This document shows, in pieces, positions 1-7,028 of a stretch of 11,259 bases of DNA. The position numbers and the translations under genes are program-made. The DNA comes from Candidatus Hydrogenedentota bacterium (GTDB taxonomy: Bacteria > Hydrogenedentota > Hydrogenedentia > Hydrogenedentales > CAITNO01), in the NCBI GenBank assembly GCA_007124105.1, contig SLFT01000304.1, positions 1 through 11,259 of the forward strand. The letters run 5' to 3'. The notes beneath the pieces are model-generated. The model searched no databases and was not told the origin of the DNA. It worked only from the letters and a program-made list of their open reading frames with translations. Each line of letters opens with the position of its first letter. The first letter of the stretch is position 1.

Positions 1-33
1 CGCGCTAACCCGAAACAGGCGGAAGCGACCGTC

Positions 34-78
34 GTTGACCATATTGACTATATTGACCTTGTTGAGGGGATGGACGGG
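34..78. repeat. Degenerate 9-nt tandem repeat (about five units)
   Basis: Five consecutive 9-base units start at 34, 43, 52, 61 and 70. The first three (GTTGACCAT, ATTGACTAT, ATTGACCTT) share the core RTTGACYWT, and the last two (GTTGAGGGG, ATGGACGGG) are decayed. A sixth, weaker unit may precede them at 24-32. The array lies just downstream of the stop codon of the minus-strand ROK-family gene. Its function is unknown. A period of 9 (a multiple of 3) would also fit the end of a coding frame from beyond the window, but two forward frames are open here and nothing favours either. Confidence 0.6.
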
Positions 79-109
79 ATACCGCGTTCACATTGACGCC
101 TGTGACGCG

Positions 110-1504
110 CTATAAACGCGGCAGGCTTGCGGCGGCGATGGATTGTCCCACCCGCCGGCTCTTTTCGTCGGGCAGTTGGATGCGCATTTTTTCGTTCAGT
201 TCAGGAAACTCGTCACGCAAGATTCTGTTCGCCGTCCCAAGAATAATCTCTCCGCCGCTGCCCGAGGTACACCGTCCCAGGATCAACGCATGTCTGATGT
301 CATAGAAGTCCGCGTAATGAGCGAGGGTATAGCCCATGTAAACGCCCATTGTTTCCCATATCTGTCTGGCGCCGACGTCGCCGGATTCAAGTTTGTCCTG
401 CGCCTTTTTCAGCTTTTCAGCAGGCGTTGCGTCCGCCGGAAGTTCAATGCCCGCTTTCGGGGCCAGACGAAACACACACTGCTGCGAGAAATAGGACGCG
501 CCTACCCCATAGTCGCCCGACCATTCCTCGACAGTAGCGCCCGGATTATAGTCCACAGGACAGAACGCCAGCTCGTTGAGCCAGCCGGTAATGTTGCCAT
601 CAAGGGTCACATAACCACCGGCCTCACTCGAACCCAGTGCAATACCGAGCACGCCGTTGTCTTCCAGCGACATGGAACCCGCCAACGCCGTCACCTCGCC
701 ATCATTCACAATCACAAGGGGAACGCCCAGTTCCCGACCAAGACGAATAAACAGATCGTGTACTTCGTCAAAACGGTCTTTCGGCACCCCGCGAAACAAG
801 GAAGCGACCATGGCGCGGTTATTGACGTAAACACCTGCCGCGCTGCCGCCGATGGCGTCCACGCGCGGCATCTTTTCAGCGGCCGTCTTTATCGCTGTCA
901 TCACTTCATTATAATGATAGGCAGGGTCGCTGTTTTTGCCCGGCGCCCATACCACTTCCTCGCTATACACAGGCTCGCCGTCTATGACAGCGCTCACCTT
1001 TCGGTCTGAGGCGCCCAGATCAAAACCGATCCGACAGCCATCAAGATGCCTGCCCAGGGGCATGGCGGTTTCGTCTTCAGACGGTACGTCATCGGGCGCG
1101 CACGATACTACGGAAAAATCTTTCTCATACACCGAATCACCCATAAACGCAAAATCGAATTTACGAAGACCGTCCGCCTGATAACATTGCTGGATATACG
1201 CGCCAATCGAAGGCGGCCCGCCTACATATATCCGATACCCGCCGCGCTGCCAGAGTAAAAATTTTATCAAGCGTTCCGCATAAAACTTGTTGGCGTCCGC
1301 CGCTTGATGATCTTCGTCAAATACCCGCGTCTCAAAACGCGAGACGGAACCATCGGCGCGTTCGAGAGCAAGGGTCAGCGGTACAGCCGTCCGAGATTCA
1401 TTCACTGCTGCCGCAAATTTCCGATGCGCCAACACGGGCGGTCGAAAATCGGGGTCCAAGGGCGGTACAGTCGGCGGCGGTACAAGTATCTGGGATAATA
1501 GCAT
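110..1504 (-). CDS. ROK-family protein (ASKHA ATPase fold) with N-terminal extension
   Basis: About 464 residues. A region of some 150 residues precedes a ROK/ASKHA core. The core begins with the phosphate-1 loop IGFDLGASDRK (residues 159-169), followed by AIGGSAAGVYV, VNDGEVTALAG with the expected catalytic Asp (268), and GIALGSSEAGGYV (287-299). Known ROK members are sugar kinases or transcriptional repressors. No DNA-binding HTH is visible, so a cytoplasmic sugar or sugar-derivative kinase is the likeliest role. The Cys-rich zinc motif (CxCGxxGCxE) is absent; the equivalent stretch reads NELAFCPVDYNPGA, so the fold or substrate may differ. I chose the start at 1504 because AAAGGA (1514-1519) sits 9 bases upstream. 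An in-frame ATG at 1543 would add 13 residues but has only a poorly spaced AAGG. The gene is transcribed alone, divergent from the gene at 1765. Family call is secure; substrate is unknown. Confidence 0.8.
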   Translation of the reverse strand: MLLSQILVPPPTVPPLDPDFRPPVLAHRKFAAAVNESRTAVPLTLALERADGSVSRFETRVFDEDHQAADANKFYAERLIKFLLWQRGGYRIYVGGPPSIGAYIQQCYQADGLRKFDFAFMGDSVYEKDFSVVSCAPDDVPSEDETAMPLGRHLDGCRIGFDLGASDRKVSAVIDGEPVYSEEVVWAPGKNSDPAYHYNEVMTAIKTAAEKMPRVDAIGGSAAGVYVNNRAMVASLFRGVPKDRFDEVHDLFIRLGRELGVPLVIVNDGEVTALAGSMSLEDNGVLGIALGSSEAGGYVTLDGNITGWLNELAFCPVDYNPGATVEEWSGDYGVGASYFSQQCVFRLAPKAGIELPADATPAEKLKKAQDKLESGDVGARQIWETMGVYMGYTLAHYADFYDIRHALILGRCTSGSGGEIILGTANRILRDEFPELNEKMRIQLPDEKSRRVGQSIAAASLPRL

Positions 1505-1764
1505 CAGGGTTGTTCCTTTCATCATGTCGTGTCGGATTTGCATGTCACCTTGACAAAATCAGGAAGACGCGGCACACATTAATAACGCTGCCCCCACTGA
1601 ACACACGTCAGACTACATCATAACAAAACCGCTAACAGGGCGCAAGACGATCAAACCCTTTGCATACGACGGCAACGCGGGTGTATGCTATCCCCACGTT
1701 TGCGGCACACGCGCAATGGGTCACGCCAGGTGTTTTAGTGCCTGTAATTACAAGGACGCTTAAG
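1505..1764. other. Divergent intergenic region between two starts
   Basis: About 260 bases separate the start of the minus-strand ROK-family gene from the start of the plus-strand coiled-coil gene, so promoters for both should lie here. A weak plus-strand candidate is TTGCAT, 18 bases, TATGCT, ending near 1690; I do not regard it as firm. An open frame from 1660 runs in frame into the next gene, but its first 35 codons lack any ribosome-binding site and read as non-conserved sequence. Confidence 0.4.
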
Positions 1765-2508
1765 ATGACAATGCAGATCACTATCAGCTACTTCTTCTAC
1801 GGCATGGCTGTCATCTCCCTGTTTTCTTTTATCTTGCTTGTTGTTGTCTACTGGAAACGGGAGCGCAACGCAGCCGCGCGGCTACAGAAGACGCGCGACG
1901 ATATTGGCGACATCGCCGACATTTTCCGCACCATGCGCGATATCCTCGATCAACAGAAGCAGCATGCCCGCGAGTTCAACGAGGAGATTGACGCAAAGAT
2001 GGCGGTGGTAAAACAGGTGTTGAGCCAGAGCCTCGACCGCAACGAGGAGTTGTACGAGCGGCAACGCCTGCTAAGCCGGGAATTGGACACCACTGCTCTC
2101 GAATTAAAAAGCATGCATCATCAAATTGAAGAACTTGACCAAATGGTCCAGAACGGACGTGCAATGGGCAGGCGCAAGTTGCGCGACGCGCAACAAAGCA
2201 TTGCGGGCCCGCCAGTACCCGAGGCGCCGGCAAACCCTGAAAAAGCGCGCAATGCGTTTCGCGCTTTGTTGGAGATGAAAGAATCCGAGGAGCAGGAAAC
2301 GCAGCAACAGCAAGCCAACGATACAGGCACAGCAGTTGTCGCCGATAAGAGCGCAACAGATGCCACGATGGAAACAACGCCATCCACGTTGAAGCAGATT
2401 GAAATGTACAGCGCGGAAGGCATGAGCGTTTCGGAAATTGCGGACAAACTGGGCATTGGCAAGGGAGAAGTTCAGATGATGCTCAGTCTGAAAAACCGCA
2501 ACCACTAA
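1765..2508 (+). CDS. Membrane-anchored coiled-coil protein with DUF6115/SwrB-like C-terminus
   Basis: 247 residues. The order is a short N-terminus, one hydrophobic segment (about residues 8-29, ending in the basic YWKRERN stop-transfer), a long charged helical region rich in Glu, Gln and Arg (about 33-140, probably coiled coil), a Pro/Ala/Gln-rich linker, and a C-terminal helix-turn-helix-like module (about 207-247). That module, with GMSVSEIADKLGIGKGEVQMML, closely resembles the C-terminus of DUF6115 (SwrB-type) and DUF2802 proteins, which are membrane-anchored and in some bacteria linked to flagellar or motility functions. Here no flagellar gene is nearby, so the role is open. I chose the start at 1765 because AAGGA (1752-1756) lies 8 bases upstream and the membrane segment then falls at the N-terminus. 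An upstream ATG at 1660 in the same frame has no ribosome-binding site. The predicted topology puts the coiled coil and HTH in the cytoplasm. Confidence 0.75.
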   Translation: MTMQITISYFFYGMAVISLFSFILLVVVYWKRERNAAARLQKTRDDIGDIADIFRTMRDILDQQKQHAREFNEEIDAKMAVVKQVLSQSLDRNEELYERQRLLSRELDTTALELKSMHHQIEELDQMVQNGRAMGRRKLRDAQQSIAGPPVPEAPANPEKARNAFRALLEMKESEEQETQQQQANDTGTAVVADKSATDATMETTPSTLKQIEMYSAEGMSVSEIADKLGIGKGEVQMMLSLKNRNH

Positions 2509-2818
2509 CCCGCATATCACATCCGAAACAGCATCACTGCGAGGCATCAAGGCGCCGTCATTGCGAACCTGTCACCCCTCGGCGCGGGGATTTTCATGAA
2601 AGAAACAGCGTCTTCCAAACTTTCGATTACGAGTGACGCGCACGAGTGCGAAGGGCGCCGTCTCGTTTTTCGTGCTCGTACTCGTATCTCGTAATCGGGC
2701 GATTTAAGGGAAAACACGCGCCTTTCTATGTTATTGACTCTAAACACGGTGCGCTTTTTGTTTCTTGGGGGTCACAAGCAATCTTCGCTTGTCGCACCAA
2801 CGCTGAAGCACAGTGTGA
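2509..2818. other. Gene-free stretch packed with small repeats and hairpins
   Basis: No credible gene lies in these 310 bases between a plus-strand and a minus-strand stop codon (convergent ends). They contain a related pair CACTGCGA (2535-2542) and CATTGCGA (2559-2566), a possible GC hairpin CCCCTCGGCGCGGGG near 2575-2589 followed by four Ts, the 29-base-arm inverted repeat listed separately, and a hairpin ACAAGC/GCTTGT at 2774-2792. The short GGCGCCGTC string occurs twice (near 2551 and 2653). This composition suggests accumulation of dispersed intergenic repeat elements rather than a lost gene. Confidence 0.5.
2624..2697. repeat. Imperfect inverted repeat built on CGATTACGAG / CTCGTAATCG
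   Basis: The left arm 2624-2652 and right arm 2669-2697 pair in register over 29 positions, about 23 of them matching, around a 16-base loop. The outer ten bases (CGATTACGAG and CTCGTAATCG) are perfect complements, and the inner parts are built from repeated CTCGT/ACGAG units. I recall similar CTCGTxCTCGTAATCG elements dispersed between genes in some environmental bacterial genomes; I cannot check this here. It could act as a bidirectional transcription stop for the two convergent neighbours, although there is no T-run. Confidence 0.65.
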
Positions 2819-4285
2819 TCAGCCCGCTACGTGTTCAATAAACATCATGTAGAATGCAATCATGCGCCCGAAGGCTTCCACACTGATGCGCTCGTTGGGT
2901 CCGTGAATACGCTCGAGGTCTTCTACACTGAAATCCAGCGGCAGGAAACCGTATCTATCCTCCGCCACTTCGGCGTAATGGTGGGTATCGCTGCCGCCAA
3001 GCATCATTGCCGGCGCCACAATGGCTTCTGAAAACACCTGGCGAATCGTTTCCTGCAACGCCGCGAACGCGGGTCCGTCCGTACGCGCCATGGGCGGCGA
3101 TTCAACCGGACGCCGCAACGGGCGCACTTCAATTCGGTCATCGTTAATAGTTTCGCGAACACGACCAATGACCTGTTCGATGGTTTTGCCCGGCTTTGGC
3201 CGAAAATTGACCACCGCCCGCGCTTCAGCCGGCAATACGTTATCTTTTATCCCGCCTTCCATGATGGTAACCGCCGTGGTGGTGCGAATTGCGGCGTCCG
3301 TGGCGCGCGCGCTTGCCAGCTGACGCATTACGAGGGGTTTGGTCAGCCATAGATTGGCGAACACCACATTCGCGGGAAACGGCATCTCCGGGCCGAGATA
3401 CCGAAACATAAGCCTGACAGGTTCAGGGAGACTTGCCGGCATCGGGTTCTCCTCGAGACGCGTTACCGCGCGCGACAAGATGCCAAGGGTCGTCTCGCGG
3501 GGCGGCGTCGAGGCATGTCCCGGGTTGCCGCGCGCCGTGAGTTCAAGCGACAGATACCCCTTTTCAGTGAGACTGATAAAGGCAATGGGGACGTCCAAGC
3601 CCAATAACGCGCCGTCAATCACGGCCATGCCCTCGTCCAGCGACATCTTGGCCGTCACCCCTCTGTCGCGCAGCGTTTCCGCCGTCTTTGCCGCGCCGTT
3701 CCAGCCGCCCACCTCTTCATCGTGACCAAAGCACAGGTAGACTGTTCTTTCCGGTACAAATCCATTCTCAAGCAGGGTTTCAACCGCCTCAAGGATGCCA
3801 ATCATGCTGCCCTTGTCGTCCAATGTCCCACGCCCCCATATAAACCCGTCGGCAACCGCGCCGCTGAAGGGTGGATGTTCCCATATCGCGGCGTCCGGCG
3901 CCGCGACTACATCCTGGTGGGCAAGCAAAATTAGCGCCTTCTCCTCTGGCGCCGCGCCGCGCCATGTATATAGAAGGCTATAGTCAGATACCGTTTCTTT
4001 TTCAAGCCGCTCGTGGACAAGCGGAAATCGTTGCTCCAGTATTTCATGGAGTCTGGCGAAAGGTTCAAAGTCCCACAGATGAGGTTCCTCATAGCTGATG
4101 GTTTCCTGACGCAACGCTTCCTGGAGACTTGTCACGGCACGCTCCAGGTTGATTTCGGGCAACGCCCGCGGGGCCGGCGCGACCTGCATTGATGTGAAAG
4201 TTATCGTATTGAAGGCCAAAACACCGAAAAGCACTACAGCTGTCGCAATAAGCGCCAAAATGACGCCAAGAACAATTCGTTTCAT
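2819..4285 (-). CDS. M20-family metallopeptidase, PM20D1 / carboxypeptidase S-like, membrane anchored
   Basis: 488 residues, a normal length for the PM20D1/CPS1 branch of M20. An N-terminal hydrophobic segment (about 5-26) should anchor or export the enzyme. The di-metal site is complete: H123 and D125 in LLAHQDVV, bridging D156/D157 in GRGTLDDKG, E190/E191 in GHDEEVGG (general base plus ligand), D217 in SLDEG, and H435/H436 in GGSDTHHY. H257 in GNPGHAST lies in the dimerisation domain, as in other M20 enzymes. Family members hydrolyse or form amide bonds of N-acyl amino acids or trim peptides; the exact substrate cannot be read from the sequence. I chose the start at 4285 because GAAAGG (4292-4297) lies 6 bases upstream; an in-frame ATG at 4315 has no ribosome-binding site. 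Monocistronic, divergent from the DUF481 gene. Confidence 0.88.
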   Translation of the reverse strand: MKRIVLGVILALIATAVVLFGVLAFNTITFTSMQVAPAPRALPEINLERAVTSLQEALRQETISYEEPHLWDFEPFARLHEILEQRFPLVHERLEKETVSDYSLLYTWRGAAPEEKALILLAHQDVVAAPDAAIWEHPPFSGAVADGFIWGRGTLDDKGSMIGILEAVETLLENGFVPERTVYLCFGHDEEVGGWNGAAKTAETLRDRGVTAKMSLDEGMAVIDGALLGLDVPIAFISLTEKGYLSLELTARGNPGHASTPPRETTLGILSRAVTRLEENPMPASLPEPVRLMFRYLGPEMPFPANVVFANLWLTKPLVMRQLASARATDAAIRTTTAVTIMEGGIKDNVLPAEARAVVNFRPKPGKTIEQVIGRVRETINDDRIEVRPLRRPVESPPMARTDGPAFAALQETIRQVFSEAIVAPAMMLGGSDTHHYAEVAEDRYGFLPLDFSVEDLERIHGPNERISVEAFGRMIAFYMMFIEHVAG

Positions 4286-4498
4286 GATACGCCTTTCATT
4301 TTGGAAATAATCCATTACATTGTCAAGGATAATAGCATAAACGCTTTCTCTGTTTCTTGGGAAATAGATGTTCCCGGGATAGTGGCATCATCATTGCCGC
4401 ACAATGTAAAATGCCACGGGCCTGGCTCTTGTGCGCCTGTCGCCCGCCCCCCCTCATGATATATTACATGCTCACCAGAAAAACGAAGGACTTATTTG

Positions 4499-5713
4499 AT
4501 GCCCAAAGTAAACGTCTGGATTTTATGTGTCCTCGCAACTTGCGCTTCTGGCGCTTTATCCGCGCCGCAGGATGACATTGTCTTACTTGAAAACGGCGAC
4601 CGCATTTCCGGCGCAATCACTTCCATCAATGGCGGCAACATACGGATTGCCACGCCGTATGCGGGAGAACTTACGATTCAACTTGATGCCGTAGCGGCCA
4701 TTGAAACGAACAGCCCCCGAGCGCTTGCATTGTCAGAGGGACACCGCCTGGTGGGGGCGTTAACCCAGGAAGATGGCGTCTCCGGGATACGCACTGACGA
4801 CGGTTTTCATCCAGCGCAACCCTTGGAAGTGATTGCGCTGGCGGAAGACACGGAAACGCTCCATCAGTTGCTGCATCCCCCTGCGCCTTCCAAGTGGAGC
4901 GGAACAGTGGAGGCAGGCTTGGCGCTTCGCAGCGGAAACACTGATACAACGGATTTCAAATTCGCCGCGGGCGTCAAGCGAACAGGCGACCGAAATACGC
5001 TGGCCCTCAATTTCGAAGCCGCTTATGGTTCCAGCGACAACATCCTCAATACACGTCGCTTCCAGGGTACTTTCCGCTGGCAATATTATTTACGTGAACG
5101 CCTCTACTTGTATACCATCGGGTTAGCGGAGCGAGACGACGGACGCAAGCTCGAGCACCGATTGCAGGGCGGCGGCGGCCTGGGTTATGACATCATCAAG
5201 CGCGAGAACCGAACGTTGTCGGGCGACCTTGGCGTCACATATACGCGCGAACAATGGGCGCCTTTCACGCCTTGGGAACGCGACCAGACACGCAACGCCA
5301 TACGCGGCGGGGCCTATAACCGGTTGTACGCCGCCATTGCAGCGTTCGGAGAAAACGACGGGCAGCCCCTTCGCAAAACAATAGAACAAGTACGTCATAT
5401 CCTCGCGGATATACGCTATCCCTTGCGTGAATACAACAAACGCAATGAGGCGTATGCAAATCTACGGATTGGCGTTAATTATTCGCAGCGTATCTTCCGG
5501 GCAAGCACACTGAGTGAAGAGTTGGTACTGATGCCAAACCTTGAGGACATAGGCGAGTTCCGCGCCGTCTCCGAACTGGCGCTCACAACACCGGTAACCG
5601 ACACATTGAGCCTGCGCACATCCTTGAAAACCGAGTACGACAGCCTGGCGAAAGAACGCGGTGTGGATAGATGGGACAATACGCTGATGACGCAAATACG
5701 ATACAAGTTTTAG
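4499..5713 (+). CDS. DUF481 family outer-membrane beta-barrel protein
   Basis: 404 residues. A signal peptide (about residues 1-22, ending GALSA) is followed by two consecutive small beta modules of similar pattern: one around 32-70 starting NGDRISGAITSINGG, one around 80-117 starting GHRLVGAL. The DUF481 barrel starts at about 132 with KWSGTVEAGLALRSGNTDTT, shows alternating beta strands, and ends in the aromatic C-terminal signature QIRYKF typical of proteins inserted by the BAM machinery. Between strands (about 255-320) lies a long charged, partly helical insert that I do not recall from typical DUF481 proteins. DUF481 proteins are outer-membrane proteins of unknown substrate, sometimes described as salt-stress induced. 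Start at the ATG at 4499, with AAGGA (4486-4490) 8 bases upstream; a TTG codon precedes it directly. Monocistronic; it converges with the lytic transglycosylase. Confidence 0.85.
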   Translation: MPKVNVWILCVLATCASGALSAPQDDIVLLENGDRISGAITSINGGNIRIATPYAGELTIQLDAVAAIETNSPRALALSEGHRLVGALTQEDGVSGIRTDDGFHPAQPLEVIALAEDTETLHQLLHPPAPSKWSGTVEAGLALRSGNTDTTDFKFAAGVKRTGDRNTLALNFEAAYGSSDNILNTRRFQGTFRWQYYLRERLYLYTIGLAERDDGRKLEHRLQGGGGLGYDIIKRENRTLSGDLGVTYTREQWAPFTPWERDQTRNAIRGGAYNRLYAAIAAFGENDGQPLRKTIEQVRHILADIRYPLREYNKRNEAYANLRIGVNYSQRIFRASTLSEELVLMPNLEDIGEFRAVSELALTTPVTDTLSLRTSLKTEYDSLAKERGVDRWDNTLMTQIRYKF

Positions 5714-5970
5714 GCCGTTGCCTGAACGGTACGCACGGGCGCAATGAAGCTGCCGCCCTCTCCCCAGGACAGGAACTGCAACCAGATAAGAAGATACGCG
5801 CAGAGGACAGTTCGTCCGCTTACGCGATAATCGTCCGAGCGAAAGACGAATCACCACCCTTTATGCGCACACATCGTCAATTGCAATCAAAAAGATGGGC
5901 GTCCGGTTTCCGTATACTCATTCCCCCAGCGTATTGGGCGGCTGTTTTCCTTCACGAATACTACTACGAA
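5714..5970. other. Convergent intergenic region, nothing firm
   Basis: These 257 bases separate two convergent stop codons. A small hairpin CCGTT-GCCTG-AACGG (5715-5729) follows the DUF481 stop immediately but has no T-run, so it is only a weak terminator candidate. I see no gene-like reading with a ribosome-binding site on either strand. Confidence 0.35.
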
Positions 5971-6885
5971 TTACGCCGGTTTTTCGATACTTTTTACCAA
6001 ATCTTTACGGACCGGGTACGTTCGGTTCCCATACTCAATGTGCCAATACGGGTCACGGTCCACAACACTACTTGCCGGTTGGGTGAGCCCGCTGTGAAAA
6101 TGCACCGTATAAGTGTTTTTGGACTGTGCAGGCTGCCTGCGCACCTGCGGATGTGCGCTATGGCGCGAAGCAAGAATGGTAAGGTTTGGACGTACCGCCC
6201 CGCCACCGTACCCCTGCTCGAATCGAAGCACTTTCTTTACGTAATCCTGTGTTTCTTTGAAAGGCGGGATGCCGTTATGACGTCTCACATTTTCAGGACC
6301 GGCATTGTAAGCGGCGAGCGCAAGACGCTTGTCCCTGAAAATCTCCAACATGCGCGCGAGGTACTGTGTGCCGCCCGCTACATTTTGGGTGGGATCAAAA
6401 ATGTCAGTTACGCCCATTTCCGCGGCAGTGCCGGGCATCAACTGCATTAAACCACGCGCGCCGGCGTGCGATATCGCATTGGGATCAAAATTACTTTCCG
6501 CGCGAATCACCGCATAAATAAGCGCTTCATCCACCCCATATATACGCGCATAGCGCGAAACGATACTACGTAGACTTTCGTCGGTCACCACTTTTGGCTG
6601 CGTACGCGAAGTCGGCCTGTATTCAGCCGGGAGCGGGATGCGTTCATATTTGACATCCACTTCCACGTAATCGCCCCGGTGTTTGTATTTCTCGGGCCGG
6701 TTCGTGAACGTCATCGTGCCGTCATTATTCTGAAATTGGTGTAGTGTGCGATCGCCGCGTCGCCTGTCCTGCTGGCTGGCAAGTGATAAACGCGCGTCCT
6801 GCTCACCCGGGGCAACGCAAACGAAAATCATGTTCAGCGCCACTATGACGACAAGGGTCTTCACCTGTGTACACATATAAAACAT
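5971..6885 (-). CDS. SLT-domain lytic transglycosylase
   Basis: 304 residues. A hydrophobic N-terminal export signal (about 8-26) is followed by a short beta segment around 48-76 (QFQNNDGTMTFTNRPEKY) resembling the DUF4124/FTNR motif often placed before SLT domains. The family 1 SLT domain spans about 103-222 and has all hallmarks: catalytic E130 in VIRAESNFDP, GLMQLMP (145-151), AAYNAGP (191-197) and TQDYVKKVL (212-220). It cleaves the MurNAc-GlcNAc bond of peptidoglycan in the periplasm with formation of 1,6-anhydroMurNAc. The C-terminal tail of about 75 residues ends in a Tyr/Arg-rich segment (YTVHFHSG ... YWHIEYGNRTYPV) of unknown role. Start at 6885 is supported by GATGGAG upstream. A promoter candidate lies at 6924-6952. 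Family call is firm; no MltC-, MltE- or Slt70-specific assignment is made. Confidence 0.9.
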   Translation of the reverse strand: MFYMCTQVKTLVVIVALNMIFVCVAPGEQDARLSLASQQDRRRGDRTLHQFQNNDGTMTFTNRPEKYKHRGDYVEVDVKYERIPLPAEYRPTSRTQPKVVTDESLRSIVSRYARIYGVDEALIYAVIRAESNFDPNAISHAGARGLMQLMPGTAAEMGVTDIFDPTQNVAGGTQYLARMLEIFRDKRLALAAYNAGPENVRRHNGIPPFKETQDYVKKVLRFEQGYGGGAVRPNLTILASRHSAHPQVRRQPAQSKNTYTVHFHSGLTQPASSVVDRDPYWHIEYGNRTYPVRKDLVKSIEKPA

Positions 6886-6923
6886 AAATCTCCATCTTCA
6901 CATTACCAACAAATTATGTCAAG

Positions 6924-6952
6924 AGTATACCATGTTACAATAGTTGAAGCAA
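6924..6952 (-). promoter_or_regulatory. Candidate sigma70-like promoter for the lytic transglycosylase
   Basis: Read on the minus strand, TTGCTT (6952-6947), a 17-base spacer and TATACT (6929-6924) lie about 40 bases upstream of the start codon in an AT-rich intergenic region. The -10 box matches the consensus at five of six positions; the -35 box is weak. A perfect TTGACA just downstream (6922-6917) has no matching -10 at usable spacing. Confidence 0.4.
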
Positions 6953-7028
6953 CCATTTACTTTTTTGATTTGCCAACAAACAGGCTGATAAGGTAAACGC
7001 CTGTACTCATGTCAACCTTGGGAGTTCG

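Noticed and set aside
1..96. Frame open from the first base to a TGA at 94-96, possibly the end of an upstream plus-strand gene
   Set aside because: A second forward frame is also open to about 109, the 9-nt repeat alone can keep frames open, and no family signature is visible.
143..1009. Plus-strand open frame of 288 codons antisense to the ROK-family gene
   Set aside because: It lies wholly opposite conserved ROK motifs and its translation is compositionally odd (His/Arg-rich, no motif).
1660..1764. Upstream ATG at 1660 extending the coiled-coil protein by 35 residues
   Set aside because: No ribosome-binding site at 1660, while AAGGA lies 8 bases before 1765. The extension would push the membrane helix away from the N-terminus.
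4316..4326. Perfect TTGACA on the minus strand (4326-4321) as the -35 box of the M20 gene
   Set aside because: The only -10 at 17 bases (CAAAAT) would start transcription inside or after the ribosome-binding site of the start at 4285, so the pair is not workable.
5671..6450. Long plus-strand open frame across the convergent region and the lytic transglycosylase
   Set aside because: It is antisense to a gene with an intact catalytic domain, begins inside the DUF481 gene, and its translation shows no domain or ribosome-binding site.
7000..7011. 12-base identity CCTGTACTCATG shared with 10820-10831, considered as a shared regulatory element
   Set aside because: A few 12-base matches are expected by chance in 11 kb, and the second copy is inside the coding region of the ceramidase-type gene.
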